Shown: positions 21,788-31,623, counted from the stretch's first letter. The stretch: DNA of 64,000 bases from Nannocystis punicea (GCF_026965555.1 NZ_CP114040.1:12669501-12733500); one strand, 5' to 3'. The notes: a model not told the origin generated them from the sequence alone. Translations and numbers: made by a program.

Positions 21788-24199
21788 ATGCAACGCCCAT
21801 CGATTCGCGGCCCGGTCGCCCTGCTCGCCCTGTTGAGCCTGTCCTTCGGGGCATGTCGTGGCGAGTCGACGCCGCCGCTGTTCACCGGCGACCTCCGGCC
21901 CGAGAGCGAGCCCGACGACAAGAAGAAGGAGCCGCCGCCGGTCGCCGAGCCCGAGCGCAAGCTGTGGTTCTCCAGCGGGCCCGGCCGCGACGCCATCCTC
22001 GCGCGCGAGCGGCAGAACTTCCCGGCCGCGATCAAGCTGCTCGACGAGGTGCTGCAGGACGGCTCGCTCGCCGCCGACGACCGCGGGGCCGCGCTGTGGC
22101 TGCGCGCGCTCGAGGACCTGCGGGCGCAGAAGTTCGCCGACGGGGCCGGGCGCCTGGCCGAGGCCCGCACCGCGCCCGGGCTGGCGGCCGTCGCCCCGCG
22201 CCTGCGCCTGCTCGAGGCCCAGGCGTGGCTCGACGCCGGTATGCCGGACAAGGCCAAGACGCCGCTCGCCGGGCTGGTCGAGGCCGCGGCCGGCACCGCG
22301 ATCGAGCCGGCCGCGACGATCACCGGCGCCGACGCCAGGGCGCGCACGAACGACCGCGCCGGCGCGCTCGCGCAGTACGCCGCCTTCCTCGCCAAGTTCC
22401 CCGAGTCACCGCGACGGCACGAGGTGCGGGCCAAGCGGGCCCGACTGCTGGCCGAGAGCGAGGCGCCGGAGGAGCTGCGCGAGGCGATCGAGCTGTACGA
22501 GAAGCTGCTGCTCGACGTGCCGCTGTCGGACTACGGCGCCGAGGCCGAGGAGCGGCTGCCGGCGCTGGCGCAGCAGGTCGGGCTGCGGCGCAGCTTCAGC
22601 GAGGACCGCGACGCCGTGCGCCAGCGGACGCTGGCGAAGATCCGCGACCAGCTGGCGCGCAGCCGCTACGCCGGGGTCATCCGCGACGTCGACGACTTCC
22701 TCGCGCTGCAGCCGCCCGACGCCGACCGCTGCGAGGCGCTGTTCCTCAAGGGCACCGCGATCTTCAAGCAGCGCAAGCGGGCCAAGTCGCGCCCGGTGTT
22801 CGAGCTGGCGGCGACGGCCTGCCGCAAGGCCGGACCTGGCCGAAAGGACACCCTCGTCAAGGCCCTCTACCAGGCCGGCCGCGGCCGCTACGCCGAGGGC
22901 GAGTACGAGCGCGCGGCCAAGCAGTTCTCGGCGGTCGCCGACGAGTTTCCCGACCACAGCTACGCCGACGACTCGCTGCTGCTGGCCGGCGAGTCGTGGG
23001 CCGAGAAGGGCGACAAGCCGCGCGAGCGCCAGGCCTACGAGCGCATGCTGGCCGACTTCTCCGGCGGCGACATGGCGTTCGAGGCCCGGCGCCGGCTGCT
23101 GGTGCTGGCGCTGACGCAGGACCGCCCGGCCGACGCGCTCAAGCTGGCCGACGACGGCCTGACGCAGAAGGGCCTCGACCTGCGCGACCGCGCCAAGCTG
23201 CACTACTTCCGCGGCCGCGGCCTGCACCGCCTCGGCCGCGCCGACGAGGCCGTGTCCGCCTGGCTCGACGTCCTCGCTGCAGCGCCGCTCAGCTATCCTG
23301 GCCTTCAGGCCATGTCACGCCTGCGCGAGGCCGGCGAGGAGCCACTCGCGCGCGGAATCGCGGCGCTGTCGAAGTCGGCCGACCAGGCGGCCCCGCGGCT
23401 CGACCTGCCGACCACGCCCGCGGCCGAGCGCGCGCTCCTGCTGGCCCGCCTCGGTCTCGGCGACGAGGCCCGCGAGGAGCTCAGCGAGGCCAAGATCGAC
23501 GGCTGGCCCGCGGCCGCGGTGCTGGCCCAGGCCGGCCTCTACGGCGAGTCGCAGCGGCTGCTCGGCGCGCTCGGCAGCAGCTGGCGGCAGAGCCCGCCGG
23601 TCGCCACCAACCGCGAGCTGTGGACGATCGCCCACCCGCTCGCGTTCTCCGACCTCGTGCGCGCCGGCGAGGGCGCGCATCAGGTCCCGTGGTTCCTCAC
23701 CTTCGCCATCATGCAGACCGAGAGCCGCTTCGAGCCCGGCGTGACGTCGTGGGCCGGCGCCCGCGGCCTCGTCCAGCTGATGCCGGCCACCGCCAAGGAC
23801 CTCGCCCGCCAGGCCGGCGTCGACGGCTTCAACGACGCTCGCCTCTTCGACCCGTCGCTCAACCTCGACCTCGGCACGCTCTACCTCGGCAACCTCGTGC
23901 GTCGCTACGGCGGCGACGAGGCCGCCGTGCCGCTGGCGATCCCCAGCTACAACGCCGGCGCCGGTGCGGTCGACAAGTGGCTCGAGAAGCGCAAGGACTG
24001 GGACTTCGACCTCTTCATCGAGGCCATCCCCTACGACGAGACCCGCGCCTACACCCAGTCGGTGCTCGAGCGCTGGCTCAGCTACCGCTGGCTGCACGCC
24101 CCCGCCGACCTCACCGCCGCCCAGCGCCTGCCCTACGTGCCGCTGACCCTGCCGAGCCGCGCCCGCGGGGTCCAGCCGGGGCCGATCGATCACGGCTGA
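21788..24199 (+). CDS. Slt70-type lytic transglycosylase lipoprotein
   Basis: About 803 residues. Lipobox SFGAC (Cys23) after a hydrophobic signal, then a long superhelical TPR-like region (residues about 50-590), then a C-terminal SLT domain: catalytic Glu in FAIMQTESRFEPG, SWAGARGLVQLMPATA, and IPSYNAGAGAVDKWLEKR. It cleaves peptidoglycan between MurNAc and GlcNAc with 1,6-anhydro product. E. coli Slt70 is periplasmic and soluble; here it is lipid-anchored and longer. An RCATGY copy (GGGGCATGTCG) is built into the signal-peptide codons. ATG 21788 chosen over GTG 21785. Confidence 0.88.
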   Translation: MQRPSIRGPVALLALLSLSFGACRGESTPPLFTGDLRPESEPDDKKKEPPPVAEPERKLWFSSGPGRDAILARERQNFPAAIKLLDEVLQDGSLAADDRGAALWLRALEDLRAQKFADGAGRLAEARTAPGLAAVAPRLRLLEAQAWLDAGMPDKAKTPLAGLVEAAAGTAIEPAATITGADARARTNDRAGALAQYAAFLAKFPESPRRHEVRAKRARLLAESEAPEELREAIELYEKLLLDVPLSDYGAEAEERLPALAQQVGLRRSFSEDRDAVRQRTLAKIRDQLARSRYAGVIRDVDDFLALQPPDADRCEALFLKGTAIFKQRKRAKSRPVFELAATACRKAGPGRKDTLVKALYQAGRGRYAEGEYERAAKQFSAVADEFPDHSYADDSLLLAGESWAEKGDKPRERQAYERMLADFSGGDMAFEARRRLLVLALTQDRPADALKLADDGLTQKGLDLRDRAKLHYFRGRGLHRLGRADEAVSAWLDVLAAAPLSYPGLQAMSRLREAGEEPLARGIAALSKSADQAAPRLDLPTTPAAERALLLARLGLGDEAREELSEAKIDGWPAAAVLAQAGLYGESQRLLGALGSSWRQSPPVATNRELWTIAHPLAFSDLVRAGEGAHQVPWFLTFAIMQTESRFEPGVTSWAGARGLVQLMPATAKDLARQAGVDGFNDARLFDPSLNLDLGTLYLGNLVRRYGGDEAAVPLAIPSYNAGAGAVDKWLEKRKDWDFDLFIEAIPYDETRAYTQSVLERWLSYRWLHAPADLTAAQRLPYVPLTLPSRARGVQPGPIDHG

Positions 24200-24207
24200 G
24201 CAGCCCT

Positions 24208-24237
24208 TTGGGGCATGTCGCTCGGCACATGCCCCAA
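24208..24237. terminator. RCATGY hairpin after the transglycosylase gene
   Basis: TTGGGGCATGT (24208-24218) pairs with ACATGCCCCAA (24227-24237), 11 bp perfect, loop of 8. A second cluster of RCATGY copies sits at 24455-24530, just before the convergent gene end. The 24240-24455 interval has no coding signal. Confidence 0.6.
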
Positions 24238-24530
24238 CGGGCATGCCATGGCTGCTCGCTCGTGCTCCCCCTGTGGCCCGCCAGCCCGTATCGGCGAGCG
24301 CGCCACGAACGGCGCACCCGCGCACGGTATGAACTTCACCCGCGAGCGCGACGTGCCGAGGTCCACGCGCGAACGCGGCGTGCAGAGCCAGCCGCCGCGG
24401 AGCAGCTCCATCGGTCAGGTGGCCTGGCCGGCCCGACGTCGACCGCCGGCGTTCAAAATGCCCGAAAGGACATGTCCAAACGCCCATGTCCTTGGGGGCA
24501 AGGATTCAAGAGCATGCCCGAACGGGCAGC

Positions 24531-25319
24531 TCAGGTCGGCCGCGGCGAGGGCAGCTTCTTCGGCCCGGCGGCGCCCGGCGGGAGGGCGTGGTTGTCCTCG
24601 GCCAGCTTGCGCTCCATGCTGCGGATCTTCGCGGTCAAGAACGCCTCGGCGCCGGCGTACAGGCAGACGAAGGTCCACACCGGCGAGAGGTGGGTGATCC
24701 ACGCGAGGCTCCACACCGCGAACACCAGCGAGGCGCGGCCGATGTCGCCGTTGAGCAGCTGGCCGGTGCCGGGCAGGAACAGGCTGAGCAGGCCGGCGGT
24801 CGCGGGCAGGCGCGGCTCCTCGTCCTCGAACGGCACGAGGGCTGTCTCTGCGGACAGGCGGGCCAGCAGCGCGTGCTCGCCGAGCTCCTGGGCCGCGGCG
24901 CGGAACTCGGCCTCGAGCTCGCCCTTGGTCTCGGGCGTCACGCCGTAGCGGACCACCGAGCCGCCGCCGATCGCCACCAGCATGCCGGCCTGGCGCATCG
25001 CCTCGAGCGCGTTCTCCACGTCCTGGCGGGGCGAGCCGAGCGCGTCGGCGGCCGAGGCCACAGTGAGGAAGTCGATCCGCGGGTCCGACAGCAGGCTCAA
25101 GATCCGCGCCGACAGCGGCGAATCGAGCGGGTCGGTCTCGCGGTACGGCGCCGGCTCGAGCGCCGCCGACTGGTCCCAGCCCACCCCGCGCCGCACCAGC
25201 GCTTGCGACTCCGGGGCCTCACGATCGGCCTCGAGCACGCCGTCACGCGTGAGGTCGGGGCGCAGGCGACGCGCGGTGCCGAGGGGTCGACGCCCCTTCG
25301 TGGGCCGGAGACGATTCAT
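24531..25319 (-). CDS. Winged-helix plus TM2-like membrane protein
   Basis: 262 residues. The middle part (SARILSLLSDPRIDFLTVAS, ENALEAMRQAGMLVA) looks like a winged-helix unit, followed by two hydrophobic helices with a TM2-like motif (LFLPGTGQLLNGDIGRASLV). The C-terminus is Pro-rich and basic. The function is unknown; membrane-tethered regulators of this kind occur in Myxococcota. A promoter candidate is 9 nt upstream of ATG 25319. Confidence 0.6.
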   Translation of the reverse strand: MNRLRPTKGRRPLGTARRLRPDLTRDGVLEADREAPESQALVRRGVGWDQSAALEPAPYRETDPLDSPLSARILSLLSDPRIDFLTVASAADALGSPRQDVENALEAMRQAGMLVAIGGGSVVRYGVTPETKGELEAEFRAAAQELGEHALLARLSAETALVPFEDEEPRLPATAGLLSLFLPGTGQLLNGDIGRASLVFAVWSLAWITHLSPVWTFVCLYAGAEAFLTAKIRSMERKLAEDNHALPPGAAGPKKLPSPRPT

Positions 25320-25328
25320 GAGAGAGCC

Positions 25329-25356
25329 AGAGTAGTCCGTCGTGAAGAGTTGTCAC
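25329..25356 (-). promoter_or_regulatory. Promoter GTGACA-N16-TACTCT
   Basis: Minus strand: -35 GTGACA (25356-25351), -10 TACTCT (25334-25329), ATG at 25319 nine nucleotides later. The rest of 25357-25651 contains no recognisable gene or repeat; it separates this gene from the M28 peptidase gene end. Confidence 0.4.
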
Positions 25357-25651
25357 GGCCCGTCGCTCGCGCGGCCAGCCGCCTTCCGGATCACCATAGC
25401 AAATGTCGCGGAGCGTCGCCGCCGGACGTGCGGAGGACGACAATTTCGGGCAGCTTCGCGCCGCGGGTGAGCTCGCCGACGCGGCCCGGCGGACGCGCAG
25501 GGGGAGCGCCGTTCGAGCCCGCCCGGGCGGCCTCGGGCCCGCGCGACCCGCCCGTCGACGACCGCCGCTTTTGCCACCGCGGGAGCTCGCGCGCGAGACC
25601 CTGCCCGAGCGGGACATCTGCGGCGATGTGGACGGAACTGCGCGCGGGTCG

Positions 25652-27988
25652 TCACAGCGAGATCTGGCGCGACACCATGGTCCGGTCGCCGCCGTGCGAG
25701 GGAACTGACCAGGTCGGGCGCGCCGCCTTCAGCGCGTCGCCCGCCGCGGGGATGCCTTCCGACAGGTCCCAAACGACAGCCTCGACCGCGGCCTCGCTCC
25801 CCAGCTCGAGCGTCACCACCACGCCCTCCGGCGGCGGCGCGACGATCCCGTAGACCTCGCCGCCGGCGACGTACTTGCGCCGGTGCTCCGGATACGGCGG
25901 CAGGACGGTCCCGTTCATCGTCACGCTCCGCAGCATCGCGGCCTCGGGCACGAACATCGCCATCACCCGCGCGCCGCGGGCCGACCGCACGCGCACGACC
26001 ACTCGCCGCCCCGTGTCCGGCGGCGGCTCCGGGTCGACCTCGAGCTCGGCCATGGGCGGCGCCAGCTCGGGCGGCGTCGACCCGGCCGGGGCGACGAAGC
26101 TCGGCGACTCGTCGGTGTCCCACGCGAACGCGGGCCCGGCCGGACCGAAGGCCGCGGCCGCTTGCAGCGTGGCCGGCAGCGGCGCGTCCGCGCCGACGAC
26201 CCACCGCCCCGCGCCGCTGTCGGTGTCGAGGTGGTACAGCAGGCTCAGGCGTCGCGGTCGCGCCTCGCTGTACGCCGGCGAGGTGACGGCGATCGCGGTC
26301 GCCACCCCGCTGGCGAGCGCCAGCGCCACCACGAGCGGCCCGCGCGAGCGGCCCAGCCCGTGCCACAGCGGCGCCAGGAGCGAGGCCAGCAGCGCCAGCA
26401 CCCCGGCCGCCGCCGGCCCCAGGCCGAACACCGCCTCGACCCGCACCGCCGCCTGCAGCCACATCAGCGCCGGCAACGCCAGGGCGAGGAGGACGATGAG
26501 TCCCGAGGGCCATGTCCTCCACGACATGTCTGAACGAGCCTGTCCTCGACGACATGCCCAAAACGCCAGCACGGCGGCGACCAGCACCGGCGGCAGCACG
26601 CCGACGCTCGCGCCCGGGAGCGCGACGGCGGTGAGCGCGGCGATCGCCGCCAGCCACAGCCACGGCCCGAGCCACAACCACGCGCGAGCGGCCGCGTCGG
26701 CGCGCGCGAGCGGCCCGACCACCGCGCCGCCGGCCGCCAGGACGGCCGTCCACAGCGCCACCCGGGCCGGCAGCGGGGCGGCGTGCCCGGCGACCTCGGC
26801 CGCGGTGAGCCAGGCGATCGCCGCCATCAAGCCGGCGCCGATCGCCGCCGGCACCCCGACGAGCGCCGCGAAGCCGAGCCCGCGCGCGACCCACGCCCGC
26901 CGATCGCCGCCGGCCTCGCGCGCGAGCCGACGCGCCGGCGGCACCAGCAGCACCAGCGCGAGCGCGGCGAGCCCGGGGATCCACATCGTCCGCAGGTGCA
27001 GCAGGCTCGCCCCGAGCGCGTCGACGTACACCCGCGAGCGCTCGGGCAGCGCGCCGAGGTCGGCCTCCGCCAGCGCCCGCACGGCCGCGAGCGCGGTGTC
27101 ACCGAGGTGCTGCACGCTCGGGGCGTCGAGGTTGGCCAGGCGATCGAGCGGCGTGTGGTAGTGGGCCTTGTCCTCGCCGAAGCCGAAGTCGAGGGCCGGC
27201 CAGCCGGCGTTCTTGTAGACGGTGAAGTCGGTGTCGTAGGGCGTGAGTCCGTAGACCGCCCCGATCACGCTCGCGCCGTACGGCCGCGGCACCGCCTCGG
27301 CGATCGCCGCGATCAGGCCGTCGTTGTTCGCGGTGGTGCGCGTCAGCGAGGTGACGCCGCGCGTGCCCCCGGCGTCGAGGTTGATGACCGCGCCGATCGA
27401 GGCCGCGCGCGGGTGAGCGTCGACGAACGCCTGCGCGCCGAGCAGGCCCGACTCCTCGCCGTCGACCAGCACGAACACCACCGGGTTGCGCGGCCGCGGC
27501 CCCGCGAGCAGCGCCCGCGCCACCTCGAACGAGGCCGCCACGCCCGAGCCGTCGTCGCCGGCGCCCGGCCCGGCGGCGACCGAGTCGTGGTGCGCCGAGA
27601 CCAGCAGCGCCGGCCCCTCCTCGCGCCCCGGCAGCGCCGCGACCACGTTCCACACCCGCCCGCAGCCGGCGCTGCGCGGCCCGCAGGCGAAGGCCTCCTG
27701 GACCTCGGCCTCGATCCCGAGCGCCGCGAACTCGGCCAGCATCCGCTCGCGCACGCCCGCCGCCGCGGCCGATCCGACCGGGTGGGGCACGTCGTCGCCG
27801 ATCAGCCGCTCCAGCCGCGCGAGCGCACGTGTCGCAGAGAACATGTCCTCCGGGGCATCTTCTCCGCGCGCCGGCGGCGGCTCCAGCCGCGCCTGCACCA
27901 GCGCGAGCCCCCCGGCCAGCAGCGCCGCCGCGGCGACGAAGACCGCCGCGCCGCGCAGCCCGGACCCTCGCTCGCCGCTCGCAGTCAC
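25652..27988 (-). CDS. M28-family membrane metallopeptidase
   Basis: 778 residues. After one N-terminal helix comes an M28 aminopeptidase domain with the full di-zinc set: SAHHDSV (H133, D135), AGDDGSG, the catalytic/ligand pair DGEESGLLG (E178-E179), INLDAGG (D205) and a final His in YHTPLDRL. The C-terminal half has about eight membrane helices and then a ~180-residue beta-rich domain, the layout of FXNA/Pff1-like peptidases. Likely role: peptide or protein processing at the membrane. In-frame RCATGY repeats are embedded twice, at about 26505-26560 (between two helices) and about 27838-27862. GTG start at 27988. Confidence 0.82.
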   Translation of the reverse strand: MTASGERGSGLRGAAVFVAAAALLAGGLALVQARLEPPPARGEDAPEDMFSATRALARLERLIGDDVPHPVGSAAAAGVRERMLAEFAALGIEAEVQEAFACGPRSAGCGRVWNVVAALPGREEGPALLVSAHHDSVAAGPGAGDDGSGVAASFEVARALLAGPRPRNPVVFVLVDGEESGLLGAQAFVDAHPRAASIGAVINLDAGGTRGVTSLTRTTANNDGLIAAIAEAVPRPYGASVIGAVYGLTPYDTDFTVYKNAGWPALDFGFGEDKAHYHTPLDRLANLDAPSVQHLGDTALAAVRALAEADLGALPERSRVYVDALGASLLHLRTMWIPGLAALALVLLVPPARRLAREAGGDRRAWVARGLGFAALVGVPAAIGAGLMAAIAWLTAAEVAGHAAPLPARVALWTAVLAAGGAVVGPLARADAAARAWLWLGPWLWLAAIAALTAVALPGASVGVLPPVLVAAVLAFWACRRGQARSDMSWRTWPSGLIVLLALALPALMWLQAAVRVEAVFGLGPAAAGVLALLASLLAPLWHGLGRSRGPLVVALALASGVATAIAVTSPAYSEARPRRLSLLYHLDTDSGAGRWVVGADAPLPATLQAAAAFGPAGPAFAWDTDESPSFVAPAGSTPPELAPPMAELEVDPEPPPDTGRRVVVRVRSARGARVMAMFVPEAAMLRSVTMNGTVLPPYPEHRRKYVAGGEVYGIVAPPPEGVVVTLELGSEAAVEAVVWDLSEGIPAAGDALKAARPTWSVPSHGGDRTMVSRQISL
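26505..26562. repeat. RCATGY repeat block inside the M28 peptidase gene
   Basis: CCCGAGGGCCATGTCCTCCA, CGACATGTCTGAACGAGCC and TGTCCTCGACGACATGCCC lie in tandem within coding sequence, encoding a short loop (about GQARSDMSWRTWPSG) between membrane helices. The same motif family is otherwise intergenic. Confidence 0.6.
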
Positions 27989-28052
27989 GCCCGCACGCTA
28001 CCAGCTCGTGCGACCTCGCGCCACGTGCGGTCGGTGGTACGTATATGTCCGT

Positions 28053-28080
28053 CGGAGCATGTTCCAAAGAACATGCTCCG
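28053..28080. terminator. 12-bp perfect RCATGY hairpin
   Basis: CGGAGCATGTTC (28053-28064), loop CAAA, GAACATGCTCCG (28069-28080). It lies 21 bp after the MMPL gene end and 65 bp before the M28 start, both on the minus strand, so it probably ends the MMPL transcript. Confidence 0.6.
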
Positions 28081-28101
28081 ACCTCTCGCTCCAGAGCCCC
28101 G

Positions 28102-30597
28102 CTACCGCTTGCGGCGCGCGGCGATGGCGGCCACGCTCGGCAGCACCAGGATCGCGGTGATCGCCGCGATGCCGATGCCGAACACCGCGAGCACCCCGAT
28201 CCCGCGCAGGCCGCCGGAGTCGGCGATGCAGAACGCGCCGAAGCCCATCGCGGTGGTCGCGGTGGCCGCACCGATGGCGGCGCCGGTCTCGCCGAGCGCG
28301 TGGGCGATCCCGCCGGCCTCGTCGCGCAGGTGGCGGATCCGGTCGGTCAAGTACACCCCGTTGTCGACGCCGATGCCGAGGATGGCCGGCAAGATCGGGA
28401 TGTTGAACAGGGTGAAGCGGACGCCCGCGGCCGCCATCAGGCCGACCAGCCACAGCATCCCGAGCAGCAGCGGCGCCAGCGTCCACAGCGTGCGCGACAG
28501 CGAACGGATCTGCGCCACCACGATCACCGCGATCAGCACCAGCGCCATCGCCAGCACCGTCGGCGCCTCCGACTGCATCAGCTGGTACATCAGCGCGTAG
28601 ACCGTGGTCTCGCCGACGAACAGCGCGTCGTCCGACTGCAGGCCCTCGACGCCCTCGGTGTACTTCGCCGTCTCCTCCATGAACTTGAGGCCCATGGAGA
28701 TGTCGGCCGCGTCGAAGTTCGGGTAGGCGTAGACCGCGAAGCGGCCGTCCGGGCTGTACACCTTGTCGCGGATCGCCGGCGGCAGGCGCTCCACCGTCAC
28801 CGGCTCCGCCTTGAGCATGTTCTGCAGCCGCCGCGCGTCCTCCGGCGTCAGCCCCTCGTCGGCGTCGTCGCCCTGGCCGGCCGCGCGCTCCTCGAGCCGC
28901 TTCCACGTGCGCTCGGGGATGTCGGACGTCATCGCCGCGATCGTCTCCTTGCGCCTGGCCGGATCGATCGCCGGGTCGGGCAGCAGGTCGGGCGCGCCGA
29001 GCAGCTCTGCTACTACGGTACCTGTCCCATCGGCCAGCCGCTTCTCCTGCACCCCGCGGGCCTGCGTCAGCACCGCCCGCGCCTGGTCGAGCGTCGACAC
29101 CACCAGCACCCCGGCGTGGATGTCCTTGCCGAAGATCTTGCTGATGAGGAACACCTCGGGCTTGTACAGCGCGCGGGTGCGGGCCGACTGCAGCTCGCGC
29201 GTCGAGTTCTCGAACTCGGCCCTGGGCGCCATCACGGCCGCGCCGACGGTCAGCGCCGCCACCAGGCCCAGCATCAACCCCGGGCGCGCCAGCACCACCC
29301 GCGTCAACACCCCCGGCTGCGGGCGAGCAGCCTGCGGCTCGCCGACCCGCTTGACGCCGACGAGGCAGAGGATCGCCGGGTACACCGTGAGCATCGCCAG
29401 CAGGCACAGCGCGACGCCGAAGCCGGCGATCAGGCCGAACTCCTGGAACGCCGGGAACGCCGAGCTCGCCATCACCGCGAACGCGCCGAGCGTGGTCGCC
29501 GAGGCGATCAGCAGCGGGCCGATCAGGTTGGCGAAGGCGCGGGCGATCGCTTCGCGGTCGCCGCCGCGGCCCTGCTCCTCGCGCACGCGCACGAGGAAGT
29601 GGATGCCGGCGTCGATGCCCATGCCGACCACGACCGTCGAGATCAGGCTGGTGATCGCGTTGAGCCGGCCGAGGACGATCTGCGTCACCGCCATCGACCA
29701 GGTCACGCCGCACACCAGCGGCACCAGCAACGTCAGCACCGCGCGGCCGGAGCGGAACAGCAGGTAGAGGATGACGAGGACGCCGATCACCCCGAACGCG
29801 CCGCTGCGCAGCATGTCGCCGCGGATCGTCTCGCGCTCCTCGGCCTTGATCGTGTACGGGCCGACGACGCTGTAGTGGATGCCCGAGCCGGCCCACGGCG
29901 TGTTCGGCTCGTTCACCACCGCGGCCACGTCGGCGCGGATCTGGTTCGACACCGCTTCGGCGAAGTCGAGGTCGCTCGACGGCTGCGTCGGGTGGATCAG
30001 CAGCACCAGCGCGGAGATCTCGTCGCGCTCGAAGTAGTCCTTGAAGCTGGTGCGGGCCAGCGCTGCGTCCTGCTTGCTGCGGATGAAGGTGCGCAGGGCC
30101 TTCGGCGCCTCCGGGTCGGGCGCTTCGAGGCACACGTCCGGCTCGGCGCGGCACAGCTCGTAGTGCGTCCACGCCTGGAAGTGCTCGTCGAGCGCCTCCA
30201 TCTCGGCGTCGCCGAGGTAGTAGAGCGCGTGCTCGGCGAAGAAGTCGCTGCGCAGCCGGTACTCGACGTCGCGCACCAGCGGGCTCTCGGCGGCCCGCTC
30301 GGCGATCGCGTCGGCGAGGGCGTGGCGCTGCTCCGGCGAGCCCTCCTTGATCACGACGTTGACGCTGCCGAGCGCGCCGAACGAGGTCTCGATGCGATCG
30401 ATGCTGGCGAGGACGGGGTGGTCCTCGGGCAGCAGCGAGCGCAGGTCGCTGTCGACGCGCAGCAGCGACGAGAGGTAGACGGAGACGACGGTGAGGACCA
30501 GCGCCAGCGCGAGCACCAGGCGGTGCTGCGCGAGGACCCATGCGATCCACCGTTCACGCAGGCGCTTGTGCGAGGCCTCGGACACGGGCGGGGCCAT
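28102..30597 (-). CDS. MMPL/RND-family exporter
   Basis: 831 residues with the internal duplication of the family: helix 1 near residues 18-38, a large periplasmic domain starting VDSDLRSLLPEDHPVLASID, five helices around residues 250-420, a second periplasmic domain and a last set of helices near residues 660-830. Motifs GMGIDAGIHFLVRVREE and GIGVDNGVYLTDRIRH are the paired helix-4/10 GxxxD signatures for proton coupling. It likely exports lipids or hydrophobic molecules (HpnN/MmpL-like). The start at 30597 (MAPPVSEASHKRL) is chosen because upstream in-frame sequence is non-coding and contains the next gene. No adaptor or outer-membrane partner is adjacent. Confidence 0.85.
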   Translation of the reverse strand: MAPPVSEASHKRLRERWIAWVLAQHRLVLALALVLTVVSVYLSSLLRVDSDLRSLLPEDHPVLASIDRIETSFGALGSVNVVIKEGSPEQRHALADAIAERAAESPLVRDVEYRLRSDFFAEHALYYLGDAEMEALDEHFQAWTHYELCRAEPDVCLEAPDPEAPKALRTFIRSKQDAALARTSFKDYFERDEISALVLLIHPTQPSSDLDFAEAVSNQIRADVAAVVNEPNTPWAGSGIHYSVVGPYTIKAEERETIRGDMLRSGAFGVIGVLVILYLLFRSGRAVLTLLVPLVCGVTWSMAVTQIVLGRLNAITSLISTVVVGMGIDAGIHFLVRVREEQGRGGDREAIARAFANLIGPLLIASATTLGAFAVMASSAFPAFQEFGLIAGFGVALCLLAMLTVYPAILCLVGVKRVGEPQAARPQPGVLTRVVLARPGLMLGLVAALTVGAAVMAPRAEFENSTRELQSARTRALYKPEVFLISKIFGKDIHAGVLVVSTLDQARAVLTQARGVQEKRLADGTGTVVAELLGAPDLLPDPAIDPARRKETIAAMTSDIPERTWKRLEERAAGQGDDADEGLTPEDARRLQNMLKAEPVTVERLPPAIRDKVYSPDGRFAVYAYPNFDAADISMGLKFMEETAKYTEGVEGLQSDDALFVGETTVYALMYQLMQSEAPTVLAMALVLIAVIVVAQIRSLSRTLWTLAPLLLGMLWLVGLMAAAGVRFTLFNIPILPAILGIGVDNGVYLTDRIRHLRDEAGGIAHALGETGAAIGAATATTAMGFGAFCIADSGGLRGIGVLAVFGIGIAAITAILVLPSVAAIAARRKR

Positions 30598-30743
30598 CTT
30601 GCCCCAAGCGGCCGGCCGAGCGCGAGGTGCATGTGCACCGTCGCGCGCAGTGCGGGTGAGTTTGCCCGTCGAATTTTGCCACGCCGGCCCGCGGCCTCGG
30701 CCGACCGGGCCCCGAGGACAGCTGTCGGCCGCGAAAGGGGTCC

Positions 30744-31580
30744 TCAGCCGGCGGGGGTGGGCGCGTCCGCCGGCGCCCCTGCCACCGCGAGATCGGTCGG
30801 CGTGTCCGGCTGCGCCCCGGACAGGATCGCGTGGATGAAGGCCCGCACATGCGCCTCGACCCGCTGGGCGCCCGCCACGCTCAGGTGGATCCCGTCGCCC
30901 GCGCGGACCCGGACCGTCTTGCCCCCGGGCTCGCCGTCGGCGTCGAGCCGGTCGGTGTACCCGCCCCTGTCGTCGGCCAGCAGCCGCCAGATGTCGATGA
31001 AGTGCGCGTTGGGGCGGATCGCCATCTCGGCCCGGTAGATCGTGTTGACCCGCTGGACCCGCACGTGAAACTTCTCCGGCCGCATCACCGGCATGCCGAT
31101 CCAGAACAGCGGCTTGCCGCCGGCGGCGACGATGTCGGCGAAGTCGTTGACGCGCCGCGCGTACTCCTCGGGCCACTCCGGCTCGGGCCAGGTGATCCAG
31201 CCCTTGTCCGGCATGCGCAGGCCCTGCACATCGTTGCCGCCGAACATCACGACCGCGGCGTCGGGCGTGAATTCGTCGACCTGCTTCTGCGCCTCTTTCG
31301 GCCAGGCGAAGAAGTCGGGGCGGGCCAGGCCGGTGCTGCTCTTGCCCTTGCGCCGGACCACGTAGCCGTGCTCCTTGCGCAGGCCGTTCTCGAGGAACAG
31401 GCCGACGCCGCCGGCGATCATGCTGTCGCCGACGATGAGGATGCGCTTTTTCGCCGGCTCGGCGGCGGACTCGGCCGCGCGCGACGGGCGGGGCAGGAGC
31501 GCGGCTCCGGCGGCGGCGGCGAGGCCGTGCAACCAGGTCCGACGTGAGCACTGGGGCGAGGGCAGGGTCCGCGGCGCCAT
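30744..31580 (-). CDS. Secreted SGNH-family hydrolase (DUF459-like)
   Basis: 278 residues with a Tat-like signal (CSRRTWLHGLAAAAGAALL). Catalytic blocks of the SGNH fold are present: LIVGDSMIAGG (Ser), VMFGGNDVQGL (Asn), and DGIHLSVAG (Asp/His). This is the DUF459 arrangement, which is linked to O-acyl group removal or transfer on envelope polysaccharide. ATG 31580 is 13 nt after a CATAAC -10 box. The long in-frame extension to 31763 is unlikely to be translated. Confidence 0.78.
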   Translation of the reverse strand: MAPRTLPSPQCSRRTWLHGLAAAAGAALLPRPSRAAESAAEPAKKRILIVGDSMIAGGVGLFLENGLRKEHGYVVRRKGKSSTGLARPDFFAWPKEAQKQVDEFTPDAAVVMFGGNDVQGLRMPDKGWITWPEPEWPEEYARRVNDFADIVAAGGKPLFWIGMPVMRPEKFHVRVQRVNTIYRAEMAIRPNAHFIDIWRLLADDRGGYTDRLDADGEPGGKTVRVRAGDGIHLSVAGAQRVEAHVRAFIHAILSGAQPDTPTDLAVAGAPADAPTPAG

Positions 31581-31593
31581 GCGAGCGGAAGTG

Positions 31594-31623
31594 GTTATGA
31601 CCCGAGCGGGCGACCTTCCGCAA
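31594..31623 (-). promoter_or_regulatory. Promoter TTGCGG-N18-CATAAC
   Basis: Minus strand -35 TTGCGG (31623-31618) and -10 CATAAC (31599-31594), 13 nt before the SGNH hydrolase ATG. Confidence 0.45.
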
